Positions 1 through 6,146 of a DNA stretch of 9,687 nt are shown here, one piece after another. A program made the translations under genes and the position numbers. Source of the stretch: Clostridiales bacterium (GTDB taxonomy: Bacteria > Bacillota > Clostridia > Oscillospirales > Oscillospiraceae); assembly GCA_021205375.1 (NCBI GenBank), contig JAJPXR010000026.1, forward strand, positions 1 through 9,687, written 5' to 3'. The notes below the pieces were generated by a model. That model was not told the DNA's origin, did not search any database, and saw only the letters and a list, made by a program, of their open reading frames with translations. How positions within the stretch are numbered: the stretch's first letter is position 1; each line of letters opens with the position of its first letter.

Positions 1-6
1 CTTCAT
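1..6 (-). CDS. 5' end of an unidentified gene (first two codons only)
   Basis: Read on the minus strand, an ATG (6-4) followed by AAG (3-1) is preceded by a perfect GGAGGT at 18-13 with a 6-nt spacer. That is as good a start signal as any in the window, so a gene very probably begins here and runs off the left edge. Only Met-Lys is visible, so the product cannot be named. It lies in the same direction as, and 280 nt downstream of, the GH31 sulfoquinovosidase gene, so it may be the next gene of that operon. By analogy with known sulfoglycolysis loci, a transporter component, a transaldolase or a sulfolactaldehyde dehydrogenase/reductase would be reasonable guesses, but nothing seen here chooses between them. 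Confidence 0.6.
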
Positions 7-12
7 TTTTTT

Positions 13-18
13 ACCTCC
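13..18 (-). promoter_or_regulatory. ribosome binding site of the edge gene
   Basis: GGAGGT on the minus strand, 6 nt before the ATG at 6-4. It is the main evidence that a gene starts at the left edge. The surrounding A/T-rich stretch (about 7-36) would keep the site unfolded, in contrast to the heavily folded sequence just upstream of it. Confidence 0.7.
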
Positions 19-40
19 ATAAATAAAATGAATTGTGGGT

Positions 41-209
41 GACAACACCTCGCCTTTCGGCTGCGGCGGTCCACGCGAAGCGTTTCAGCAACGCGGGACG
101 AAAAGCCTGAAACTGGGAGCATATCCCCGAGGGGGATTTCAGGCACTTCCGTCCGGCGGCTGACAAAATCTCCGGCGGAACAACGCAGCGTTCCTTGCGT
201 GGTGTTGTC
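41..209 (-). other. structured palindromic intergenic element with 9-bp terminal inverted repeats
   Basis: The ends are exact inverted repeats: GACAACACC at 41-49 and GGTGTTGTC at 201-209. Just inside, CCACGC (71-76) can pair with GCGTGG (197-202, partly competing with the outer stem). Read on the minus strand, the interior contains a long hairpin with stem GCCTGAAA/TTTCAGGC (about 105-144), extended by GGACG/CGTCC and holding a smaller ATCCCC/GGGGAT hairpin; a GCC-GAAA-GGC hairpin; and ACGC-TTC-GCGT. No gene with a credible start fits. It lies between the GH31 stop and the start of the edge gene, so if transcribed it is part of the operon mRNA. It could be a MITE/REP-like repeat or a structured leader. 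I do not recognise it as a named riboswitch class, and no poly-T terminator follows it. Confidence 0.55.
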
Positions 210-222
210 TGGCGTATTTCTC

Positions 223-246
223 CGGCGGGAAGGGAACTCCCCGCCG
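223..246. repeat. GC-rich hairpin after the GH31 gene
   Basis: CGGCGGG (223-229) and CCCGCCG (240-246) form a 7-bp stem around a 10-nt loop, about 40 nt past the GH31 stop codon. On the minus strand it is not followed by a T run, so it is not a classical intrinsic terminator. It may stabilise the 3' end of the upstream message or belong to the neighbouring structured element, since the decamer TCTCCGGCGG occurs both here (219-228) and inside that element (169-178). Confidence 0.4.
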
Positions 247-285
247 TAAAGAACAGGTTTAGAGGGTTTTCAAAGGGTTTGAGGG

Positions 286-2292
286 TTATTTTGCATACTT
301 TTCCCGAATCTCGCCCAAGAGGGCGGCCCAGGGGGAGTTATTCTTGTAGAACACAGGGGTATCACCCAGCGGCGCGGCGACGGTATGGGTCCCCTTGCCA
401 TAGGCTTCGCCGCTCCACAGGTGGAGCCACTCCCCTTCCGGCAGATAGACCTCCCACTCCGTCACGCCGGATTGCCATACCGGGGCCACCAGGATGTCCG
501 GCCCCAGCAGGTACTCGAACTGGTTGGTGTAGCACGCCTCGTCGTCCTCGTTGTGGAGGAACAGCGGCCGCTGAACGGGGAGGCCTTTCCGGGCGTTTTC
601 CGCCACCAGCGCCTTGAGACAGGGGGCCAGGGCGGTGTAGATGTTCACCAGCCGGGCCAACTGCGCCATACAGTCCTCGTCGTCGTAATACTGGAAGTTC
701 TGCTCCGGGCGGTTGCACTCGTGGGTGCGCATGACCGCGGTAAACGCCGCCATCTCCGCCCAGCGGAGGAACAGCTCCTTGGTGCGGACGTTTTCGTACA
801 TGGAGGTGTAGCCACCGATGTCGCTGTGGGTCAGGCCGCAGCCGCTCATGCCTGCGCTGAGGGCGGCGCTGATGACGGTGCAGAGGCCGTCGTGGCGGGT
901 GAAGTCCACCGACTGGTCCCCCGCCCATAACAGGGGGCAATACTTCTGGCTGCCAGTCCCGCCGGCCCGCATGAAGTAGACCACCTGCCCCCACTTCCCG
1001 GTCTCCACCAAGGCGTCGTGGTTGCACTTGGCCCACAGCACCGGCCAGCGGTTGTGCTCCAGCATGGGGGAATTGCCGCTGGCGAGGCAGATGTCGTCTG
1101 TGGGGAGGTACTCCCCGAAGTCGCACATATAGCCGTCCATGCCGATGTCCAGCATGTTCTTTTTGATGACGTTATCTTTGTACCAGGCGTAAGCTTTGGG
1201 GTCGGTCAGGTCGATGACGCCGCAGTCGAACTCGCCGAAGTCCACCAGGTAGGTGCTACCGTCGGCGCGTTTGGCGAAAACCCCTGCCCGCTCCGCCTCC
1301 GGGAACAGGTCCCCGCCGGTGCAGAGATAGGGGCTGATATAGCCCAGAAAACGGATTCCTCTTTTGTGCAGCGCGGTGATCTGCCCCGGCAGGTCGGGAT
1401 ACAGCGCCGTGTTATAATGCCAGTCCCAGCGAAGCCGCTTGCCGAAGGAGGTGTAGCGCACCCCCGCCCAGTCCTGGCACCACACACCGGAGACGGGGAT
1501 GCCCGCCGCTAGGCTCCGGTCCACGATGCCGAAGGAACGCACACTGCCTCCCTGTACGCCCACGATGAGGCCGTTGTAGATCCAGTCGGGCAGCTCCGGC
1601 TGACGGCCCAGGAAAGCGGTCAACTTCTCCAACAGCGCCGGGAAGGTCTCCGCCGCTTCCATGCGAATGCTGGCCGGGACCTGCCAGAATTGCAGCTCGT
1701 GGAAGGTCTCGTTACGGAAATCGAAGTCCGCGTAAGAGGAAGCGTCCGCGTGGAGGTAGTAGTGCCGGGAGGACACGAAGGTGGGCTGGGGATAGTTGGT
1801 GTTGTAATAGTCGCCGCCGCCCTTGCAGTCCTGGTCGTACCGCCAGGTCAGGTAGGTGGATTTGTCCCGTCCAACCCCCGGCTCAGAGGTCCACAGGGGA
1901 AAGTGACGGCCCCGCAGGTCGAAGTAGGACATCTGCTCGCCGCAGCCGTAACAGTGTTCACCCTTCTCCGCCGGAACGCGGAACCAAAAGCGGTTGATGG
2001 CAGGGTTTTTCTGTTCAAAGGTTATGGTAACGCAGTCCCCGTCCTGCCGGACAAGGGCGGTCAATTCATTTTCAAAGTTCAGCAGCAGGCCGTCTTTGGT
2101 ATCCTCTGCATCGGATATCATCAGGGGTCGGCGCTCGGTGACATAGTCCTCGATGGTGAAGTTGCCCCGGTACATCTCCACTGACTCGCTGCCCTGGCCC
2201 ACGTAGATCATGGGGCAGGCTTTTGTGGCCGTTAAAAGGTTTTTTTTGCCGTGTTGCAGGGTAAGATCCAGGCCATTGCGAATGAGTTTCAT
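286..2292 (-). CDS. yihQ: sulfoquinovosidase, glycoside hydrolase family 31 (YihQ type)
   Basis: A 668-residue retaining alpha-glycosidase predicted to release sulfoquinovose from sulfoquinovosyl glycerol or other sulfoquinovosides. Family hallmarks are clear: YGCGEQ (115-120), nucleophile Asp391 in YMCDFGEYLP, and acid/base Asp459 in WAGDQ. All four residues that bind the sulfonate in E. coli YihQ (Gln262, Gln288, Arg301, Trp304) have equivalents here at Gln247 (VQGG), Gln273 (WCQDW), Arg286 and Trp289 (FGKRLRW), with the same internal spacing. This points to sulfoquinovose rather than plain glucosides. The fold reads as an N-terminal beta-sandwich (about 1-225), a catalytic barrel (about 235-560) and C-terminal beta domains. 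Length is close to YihQ. No signal peptide, so cytoplasmic. The start at 2292 is chosen over the ATG at 2430 because AGAGGT (2300-2305) lies 7 nt upstream and the longer form would overlap the preceding gene. It follows the DUF4867 gene by 47 nt. Confidence 0.9.
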   Translation of the reverse strand: MKLIRNGLDLTLQHGKKNLLTATKACPMIYVGQGSESVEMYRGNFTIEDYVTERRPLMISDAEDTKDGLLLNFENELTALVRQDGDCVTITFEQKNPAINRFWFRVPAEKGEHCYGCGEQMSYFDLRGRHFPLWTSEPGVGRDKSTYLTWRYDQDCKGGGDYYNTNYPQPTFVSSRHYYLHADASSYADFDFRNETFHELQFWQVPASIRMEAAETFPALLEKLTAFLGRQPELPDWIYNGLIVGVQGGSVRSFGIVDRSLAAGIPVSGVWCQDWAGVRYTSFGKRLRWDWHYNTALYPDLPGQITALHKRGIRFLGYISPYLCTGGDLFPEAERAGVFAKRADGSTYLVDFGEFDCGVIDLTDPKAYAWYKDNVIKKNMLDIGMDGYMCDFGEYLPTDDICLASGNSPMLEHNRWPVLWAKCNHDALVETGKWGQVVYFMRAGGTGSQKYCPLLWAGDQSVDFTRHDGLCTVISAALSAGMSGCGLTHSDIGGYTSMYENVRTKELFLRWAEMAAFTAVMRTHECNRPEQNFQYYDDEDCMAQLARLVNIYTALAPCLKALVAENARKGLPVQRPLFLHNEDDEACYTNQFEYLLGPDILVAPVWQSGVTEWEVYLPEGEWLHLWSGEAYGKGTHTVAAPLGDTPVFYKNNSPWAALLGEIREKYAK

Positions 2293-2339
2293 AAGTAAGA
2301 CCTCTCTTTTCTCTGGGCACGGGTGTGCCTCATTAAGTA

Positions 2340-3008
2340 TTAATAATAAAGCGCTTTGTTTTCTCCCAGCAGACCGGGGAAAGCCCCCTGGCGGATGAGC
2401 GGCTCCCGCTCCGGGTGGGCCATGACCCACTTGTTGGTCTGGAGAAGCAAACGGCTCTCCGGGTCGTCAGTGACCGTTTTTTCCGCCAGCGGCGTGTTGG
2501 TCCCCCTGGGCAGAATGACGATGGCCTTGAAGCCCTCGTCCGTCACCCGGCAGGGGGACAGGTGCAACGTGGTCTGGTACAGCTCGATGGCAGTCCCCTT
2601 CTCCACGAAGAACACCTCGGCGTCCTCCACCCGATAGGTATTGTCCCGGATCAGCCAGGTGTGGCCCAGCACCAGCATCAGGTCAGTGATTGCCACGTTG
2701 ATCTCGCTGCCCTTGTGGTACTCGAAGCCGTTGTAAGTGGTGTTGCGCCCGTTGCAATATCCCACCTGAATGGGCATTCCACCGTAAAACACCGCTTGCA
2801 GCCGACTCACCACAGCATCCTGCTCCATCTCCGGCACCGAGGCCAGGTAGATGTTCCCGTTCTCCGGGATAGGGGTCTGCTGCTCCATATACGTCGTCAG
2901 ACCGAAAAAATCATAGCCGTCGATCACCCGTCCATAGGTGGCAAAGGCGTTATCCCGCACAGAGCGCACCGGGACATCGTTGACCTGGTTCAGCCGTTCG
3001 AGGGTCAT
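2340..3008 (-). CDS. DUF4867 family protein, probable cupin-like sulfoquinovose isomerase
   Basis: A 222-residue cytoplasmic protein recognised as DUF4867, a Firmicutes family of about this length, from YGRVIDGYDF (25-34), the run around GGMPIQVGYCNGRN (76-89), YHKGSEINVA (97-106), LHLSPCRV (148-155), LPRGTNTPL (166-174) and the C-terminal AHPEREPLIRQGA. His98-x3-Glu102 and His149 look like metal ligands of a cupin barrel, as in metal-dependent sugar isomerases. As I recall, proteins of this kind are the sulfoquinovose/sulfofructose isomerase (SftI/SqvD) of the transaldolase sulfoglycolysis pathway. I could not check this, but the adjacent sulfoquinovosidase agrees with it. The start at 3008 has AAGGAGAGG upstream; an earlier in-frame ATG at 3074 has no such site. 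It is the first gene of the minus-strand operon. DUF4867 membership is secure; the enzymatic role is inferred. Confidence 0.82.
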   Translation of the reverse strand: MTLERLNQVNDVPVRSVRDNAFATYGRVIDGYDFFGLTTYMEQQTPIPENGNIYLASVPEMEQDAVVSRLQAVFYGGMPIQVGYCNGRNTTYNGFEYHKGSEINVAITDLMLVLGHTWLIRDNTYRVEDAEVFFVEKGTAIELYQTTLHLSPCRVTDEGFKAIVILPRGTNTPLAEKTVTDDPESRLLLQTNKWVMAHPEREPLIRQGAFPGLLGENKALYY

Positions 3009-3087
3009 ATCTGTTCCTCTCCTTTTTGAAATACGATTCCTGGGGAAAAGCGCGAAGAAACAAGTGAGGCCCATACTCTAAGTAATC

Positions 3088-3117
3088 ATTTTAACGCCCA
3101 TCGTTTCTTTACGCCAA
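3088..3117 (-). promoter_or_regulatory. possible proximal promoter of the sulfoquinovose operon
   Basis: On the minus strand TTGGCG (3117-3112) and TAAAAT (3093-3088) are 18 nt apart, about 80 nt before the DUF4867 start. The -10 matches 5 of 6 consensus bases and the -35 only 4 of 6, so this is a weaker alternative to the distal promoter at 3285-3313. Confidence 0.3.
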
Positions 3118-3156
3118 TACGGAATAAAAATAGCTCGATATAGCAAAAAACTATGA

Positions 3157-3217
3157 TGGAAAAGGGGCCTACGAGCCACTATTATAATTATTTCATTTAA
3201 TTAATTAACCTTTTCCA
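3157..3217. promoter_or_regulatory. 9-bp inverted repeat in the operon leader
   Basis: TGGAAAAGG (3157-3165) is repeated inverted as CCTTTTCCA (3209-3217), 43 nt apart, in AT-rich sequence between the distal promoter and the DUF4867 start. Two half-sites at this distance could be paired operators for a sugar-responsive repressor or the arms of an RNA stem. No regulator gene is visible in the window. Confidence 0.35.
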
Positions 3218-3257
3218 AAAAAAGCACGTTGGTCTTTCCATTTCTGGTGGCAATATG

Positions 3258-3273
3258 ACCAATCGCCCTTGGT
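3258..3273. promoter_or_regulatory. candidate operator ACCAA-N6-TTGGT
   Basis: A perfect 5-bp inverted repeat, ACCAA (3258-3262) and TTGGT (3269-3273) with a 6-nt spacer, sits just downstream of the expected transcription start of the minus-strand promoter (-10 at 3285-3290). This is a usual position for a repressor site. Short arms make chance occurrence possible. Confidence 0.35.
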
Positions 3274-3284
3274 TTCTATCCCTT

Positions 3285-3313
3285 AATATATAGTTATTTT
3301 GCACCATTGTCAA
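3285..3313 (-). promoter_or_regulatory. sigma-70-type promoter of the sulfoquinovose operon
   Basis: On the minus strand a perfect -35 TTGACA (3313-3308), a 17-nt spacer and -10 TATATT (3290-3285). It points at the DUF4867 gene and would give a leader of about 270 nt. It is the strongest promoter match in the window. Its strength suggests that control is by repression or by the long leader rather than by weak recognition. Confidence 0.7.
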
Positions 3314-3470
3314 GAGAGAATTTGGTTTGAATTGCGTTTCGGACTTTTCACTAAATTCTTTCTATCATTTTTGTGCAAAAGTCCCATAGTGACTAAACCA
3401 CTTTATACCAGAAAAGGGCAGCGCCACACATTCTGTCTTGCTGCGCTGTGCGGCGCCGCCTCTCCCCTGC

Positions 3471-3644
3471 TTACAGGCCCATGGCGTCAGACAGATTATC
3501 CATCACGTCCGTGACCGCTTTGATGGCCCGGGCTGCGGAGGACCGCTTGAGACCGCGTTTCCGGTGGGTGGGCACCATGGCCCCCATGATCGCGCCTGCG
3601 GCGATCCCCATCCCCATTCCACGCAGGAAGTTGGAATTTGTCAT
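3471..3644 (-). CDS. small glycine-rich (glycine-zipper-like) protein of unknown function
   Basis: A 57-residue protein. The N-terminal half is GMGMGIAAGAIMGAMV (9-24), a small-residue GxxxG-type segment that could insert in or associate with a membrane. It is followed by a basic stretch (THRKRGLKR, 26-34) and a C-terminal amphipathic segment ending DVMDNLSDAMGL. Short proteins with this plan (glycine-rich start, basic middle, 'DNLSDAMG' end) are common, uncharacterised genes in Clostridia as I recall them. The start at 3644 is preferred over the GTG at 3656 because that GTG lies within the ribosome binding site itself (CGAGGTGA, 3660-3653, 8 nt before the ATG). It is divergent from pyrC, and no firm promoter is seen for it. 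Function unknown. Confidence 0.7.
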   Translation of the reverse strand: MTNSNFLRGMGMGIAAGAIMGAMVPTHRKRGLKRSSAARAIKAVTDVMDNLSDAMGL

Positions 3645-3783
3645 TGTTGCACTCACCTCGCTCTGTCAGTCATGCGGCGCATAGCCGCGCAGAGCTAGTA
3701 TGCGCATCCCGGGAGGGAATTTGCCCGCAGAAGGCTGGTGCTTTCTTCCATCGAAATCCCGGACGGATTTTAGTCAAAACGGA

Positions 3784-3812
3784 TTGCAAAGAGGCCGCCC
3801 TTCATGTATAAT
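3784..3812 (+). promoter_or_regulatory. promoter of the pyrC-pyrF-pyrK-pyrD operon
   Basis: TTGCAA (3784-3789), a 17-nt spacer and a perfect TATAAT (3807-3812). Transcription would begin near 3819 and leave a leader of about 65 nt before pyrC. The leader can form an imperfect GC-rich hairpin (about 3832-3862, AGCG/CGCT with CGC/GCG) but has no T-run terminator and no recognisable PyrR-binding loop, so B. subtilis-style attenuation is not apparent. Confidence 0.75.
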
Positions 3813-3884
3813 TAAGAGCAGGAAAGTGAAAAAGCGACGCCGTACAATGGGGTGCGGCGCTATTCTGACAAAGGAAGTGAACGC

Positions 3885-5168
3885 ATGAAACTGCTGATCA
3901 AACAGGGCAAAATCGTCGATCCGGTCAGCGGAATTGGCGGGAAAATGGACATCCTCATCGAGGACGGGCGCATTTCCTGCATTGGGAGCCAATTGGAGGA
4001 CCGTTACGCCCAGGTGGTGGACGCCAGAGGCTTCGCCGTCTGCGCCGGCCTGGTGGATATGCACGTCCACCTGCGGGACCCCGGCCTGACCTATAAAGAG
4101 GACATCGTCACCGGGACGGCTGCCGCCGCCCACGGCGGTTTTACCTCCATCGCCTGCATGGCCAACACCAAGCCCGTCGCCGACAACCCGGAGACCATCC
4201 GTTACATCCGCGAAAAGGCCCAGCAGGAGGGCAGCGGCGTCCAGGTATGGCCGGTGGGCGCTGTCACCGTGGGCTTGCAGGGGGAAAACCACACTGACTT
4301 CAAGGCGCTGAAAGCCGCCGGAGCCGTGGCTCTCTCCGACGACGGCGTGCCGGTGATGGACGCCAACCTGATGCGGGACGCACTGATCATGGCGGGCCGT
4401 CAGAAGCTGCCCATCCTCTGCCACGAGGAGGACAGCACCCTGGCCGTCAACTACGCCGTCAACGAAGGCCGGGTCTCCCGGCAACTGGGCATTCATGGCC
4501 GACCCGCCATTGCGGAGGAGATCATGATCATGCGGGACGCGATGCTGGCCGAGGAGACGGGACAGCCTGTCCACATCTGCCACATCTCCACCGCCAAGAG
4601 CGTGGACATCGTCCGGCGCTACAAGCGCAGAGGAGTGCAGATCACCTGCGAGACCTGCCCCCAATACTTCACCCTGACCCATGAGCAGGTGCTGCTCCAG
4701 GGGTCCATGGCCCGGGTGAACCCGCCGCTGCGCCCCACCAAGGACGTTGAAGCCATTGTGGAGGGCCTGCGGGACGGTACCATTGACTGTATCGTCACCG
4801 ACCACGCCCCCCACTCCGCCGAGGAAAAGGCAAAGCCTCTCACCGAAGCCCCCAGCGGCATGGTGGGACTGGAGACCTCGCTGGCCATCGCGCTGACCCA
4901 GCTCTACCACACAGGCAGGATGAGCCTGACCGATGTGATCCGCAAAATGACCATCAACCCCGCCCGCATCCTGCGGCTGCGCAAGGGCAGCCTGAGCATG
5001 GGGGCCGACGCCGACCTGACCATCTTCGACCCCAACGAGGCGTGGACCATCGACCCCGCTGATTTCCGTTCCAAGGGCCGCAACACCCCCTTCGCCGGGA
5101 TGCAGGTGAAGGGCAAGGTAAAATACACCATCGTGGGCGGTAAAGTCATTTACCGCTATGATGCTTAA
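3885..5168 (+). CDS. pyrC: dihydroorotase, class I (PyrC)
   Basis: A 427-residue cytoplasmic zinc amidohydrolase that cyclises N-carbamoyl-L-aspartate to L-dihydroorotate, the third step of UMP synthesis. Metal and active-site residues are all visible: His60 and His62 in DMHVHLRDPG, the bridging Asp153 in SDDGVPV, His180 in CHEED, His233 in ICHIST, and catalytic Asp306 in VTDHAPHS. This bridging Asp arrangement and the length (about 428 in Bacillus) mark class I. The C-terminal ADADLTIFDP and KGRNTPFAG segments complete the small beta domain. The start at 3885 has AGGAAG (3872-3877) upstream; the in-frame ATG at 3852 has no site. It is first in a four-gene operon, 36 nt before pyrF. Confidence 0.97.
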   Translation: MKLLIKQGKIVDPVSGIGGKMDILIEDGRISCIGSQLEDRYAQVVDARGFAVCAGLVDMHVHLRDPGLTYKEDIVTGTAAAAHGGFTSIACMANTKPVADNPETIRYIREKAQQEGSGVQVWPVGAVTVGLQGENHTDFKALKAAGAVALSDDGVPVMDANLMRDALIMAGRQKLPILCHEEDSTLAVNYAVNEGRVSRQLGIHGRPAIAEEIMIMRDAMLAEETGQPVHICHISTAKSVDIVRRYKRRGVQITCETCPQYFTLTHEQVLLQGSMARVNPPLRPTKDVEAIVEGLRDGTIDCIVTDHAPHSAEEKAKPLTEAPSGMVGLETSLAIALTQLYHTGRMSLTDVIRKMTINPARILRLRKGSLSMGADADLTIFDPNEAWTIDPADFRSKGRNTPFAGMQVKGKVKYTIVGGKVIYRYDA

Positions 5169-5204
5169 AGCATGTCCCAAAACTGAACAGGGAGAGAAAA
5201 CACT

Positions 5205-6131
5205 ATGTCTTTTGACCGTTTGCAGCAAGCCATTATCCGCACCAAGAACCCCACCGTGGCCGGGCTGGACGCCCGGCTGGAGTACGTTCCCCAGCCCATG
5301 ATCGACCGGGCCATCGCCCAGTACGGCGAGACCCGGAAGGCCGCGGCGGAGGCCATTTTCGCCTTTAACTGCGGCCTCATCGACGCGCTGTGCGACATCG
5401 TCCCCGCCGTGAAGCCCCAGGCCGCTTATTATGAGCTGCTGGGCTGGGAGGGCATGGAGATGCTGGAGCGCACCATCCGCTATGCCAGAGAAAAAGGGAT
5501 GTACGTCATCGCCGACGTGAAGCGGGGCGACATCGGGGCCACCGCTTCCGCCTACGCCGAGGGCTGGCTGGGCAAGACCGTGGTGGGCGGCGCACAGTTG
5601 CCCTGCTTCGACGCGGATTGTGTCACCGTCAACGGCTACATGGGCGCGGACGCGGTGAACCCCTTCCTGAAAATCGCCAACCAGGAGGACAAGGCCCTCT
5701 TTGTGCTGGTGCGGACCTCCAACCCCTCCGCCGTGGACCTGCAAGACCTGGAAATCGGTGGCGGCAAGATTTACGATGTGATGGGCGCTCTCGCCGCCAA
5801 GTGGGGCGAGGGCTACCTGGACTGCTACGGCTACAATCGGGTGGGCGCCGTGGTGGGAGCCACCTGGCCGGAGCAACTGGCCCAGCTCCGCAAGGCGCTG
5901 CCCCACACCTTCCTGCTGGTCCCCGGCTACGGCGCCCAGGGCGGCACCGCCGAGGATGTGCGCTTCGCCTTTGACGAAAAGGGCCACGGCGCCATCGTCA
6001 ACTCCTCCCGGGGCATCATGTGCGCCTGGAAAAAGACCGGCAACGCCGGCGCGGACTACCATGACGCGGCCCGCGCCGCCGCGATCGAGATGCGGGACGC
6101 TATCACCGCCATTACCCCGATTTTGGACTAA
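5205..6131 (+). CDS. pyrF: orotidine 5'-phosphate decarboxylase, type 2 (PyrF)
   Basis: A 308-residue TIM-barrel enzyme that decarboxylates OMP to UMP, the last step of de novo pyrimidine synthesis. It is the longer type 2 (mycobacterial-like) form rather than the roughly 230-240 residue type 1. Key motifs are GLDAR (20-24), FNCGLID (54-60), VKPQ with Lys70, the catalytic D-x-K-x-x-x-D array in DVKRGDIGAT (Asp104, Lys106, Asp109), the LVRTSNPS loop (168-175), PGYGAQGG (240-247) and the phosphate-binding SSRGI (267-271). AGGGAGAG (5189-5196) lies 8 nt before the ATG. It is followed by pyrK after 15 nt, indicating cotranscription. Confidence 0.96.
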   Translation: MSFDRLQQAIIRTKNPTVAGLDARLEYVPQPMIDRAIAQYGETRKAAAEAIFAFNCGLIDALCDIVPAVKPQAAYYELLGWEGMEMLERTIRYAREKGMYVIADVKRGDIGATASAYAEGWLGKTVVGGAQLPCFDADCVTVNGYMGADAVNPFLKIANQEDKALFVLVRTSNPSAVDLQDLEIGGGKIYDVMGALAAKWGEGYLDCYGYNRVGAVVGATWPEQLAQLRKALPHTFLLVPGYGAQGGTAEDVRFAFDEKGHGAIVNSSRGIMCAWKKTGNAGADYHDAARAAAIEMRDAITAITPILD

Positions 6132-6146
6132 AAGGAGCGGTCGTTC

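Larger units (their letters stand above)
3009..3470. other. AT-rich regulatory intergenic region
   Basis: This 462-nt stretch has no convincing gene; a plus-strand frame at 3299-3514 lacks a ribosome binding site and family features. It is much richer in A/T than its surroundings. Besides the promoter and operator candidates listed separately, it holds an imperfect palindrome GGACTTTTCAC (3341-3351) / GTGCAAAAGTCC (3373-3384) about 30-70 nt upstream of the -35 box, an extended -10-like TGGTATAAA on the minus strand (3410-3402), and a run TTAATTAATTAA near 3198-3208. It also receives the 3' end of the small minus-strand gene, for which no terminator with a T run is seen. Confidence 0.6.

Noticed and set aside
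195..617. A 140-codon plus-strand frame at the left end
   Set aside because: It crosses the structured spacer and the 3' end of the GH31 gene, is Arg/Pro-rich and has no start signal.
385..2184. Plus-strand frames opposite the GH31 gene (385-930, 1018-1512, 1690-2184)
   Set aside because: They are shadows of the GH31 codon pattern, with no recognisable domain and no start signals.
3299..3514. A 71-codon plus-strand frame in the AT-rich regulatory region
   Set aside because: It overlaps the -35 box and the 3' end of the small minus-strand gene, and has no ribosome binding site or recognisable family.
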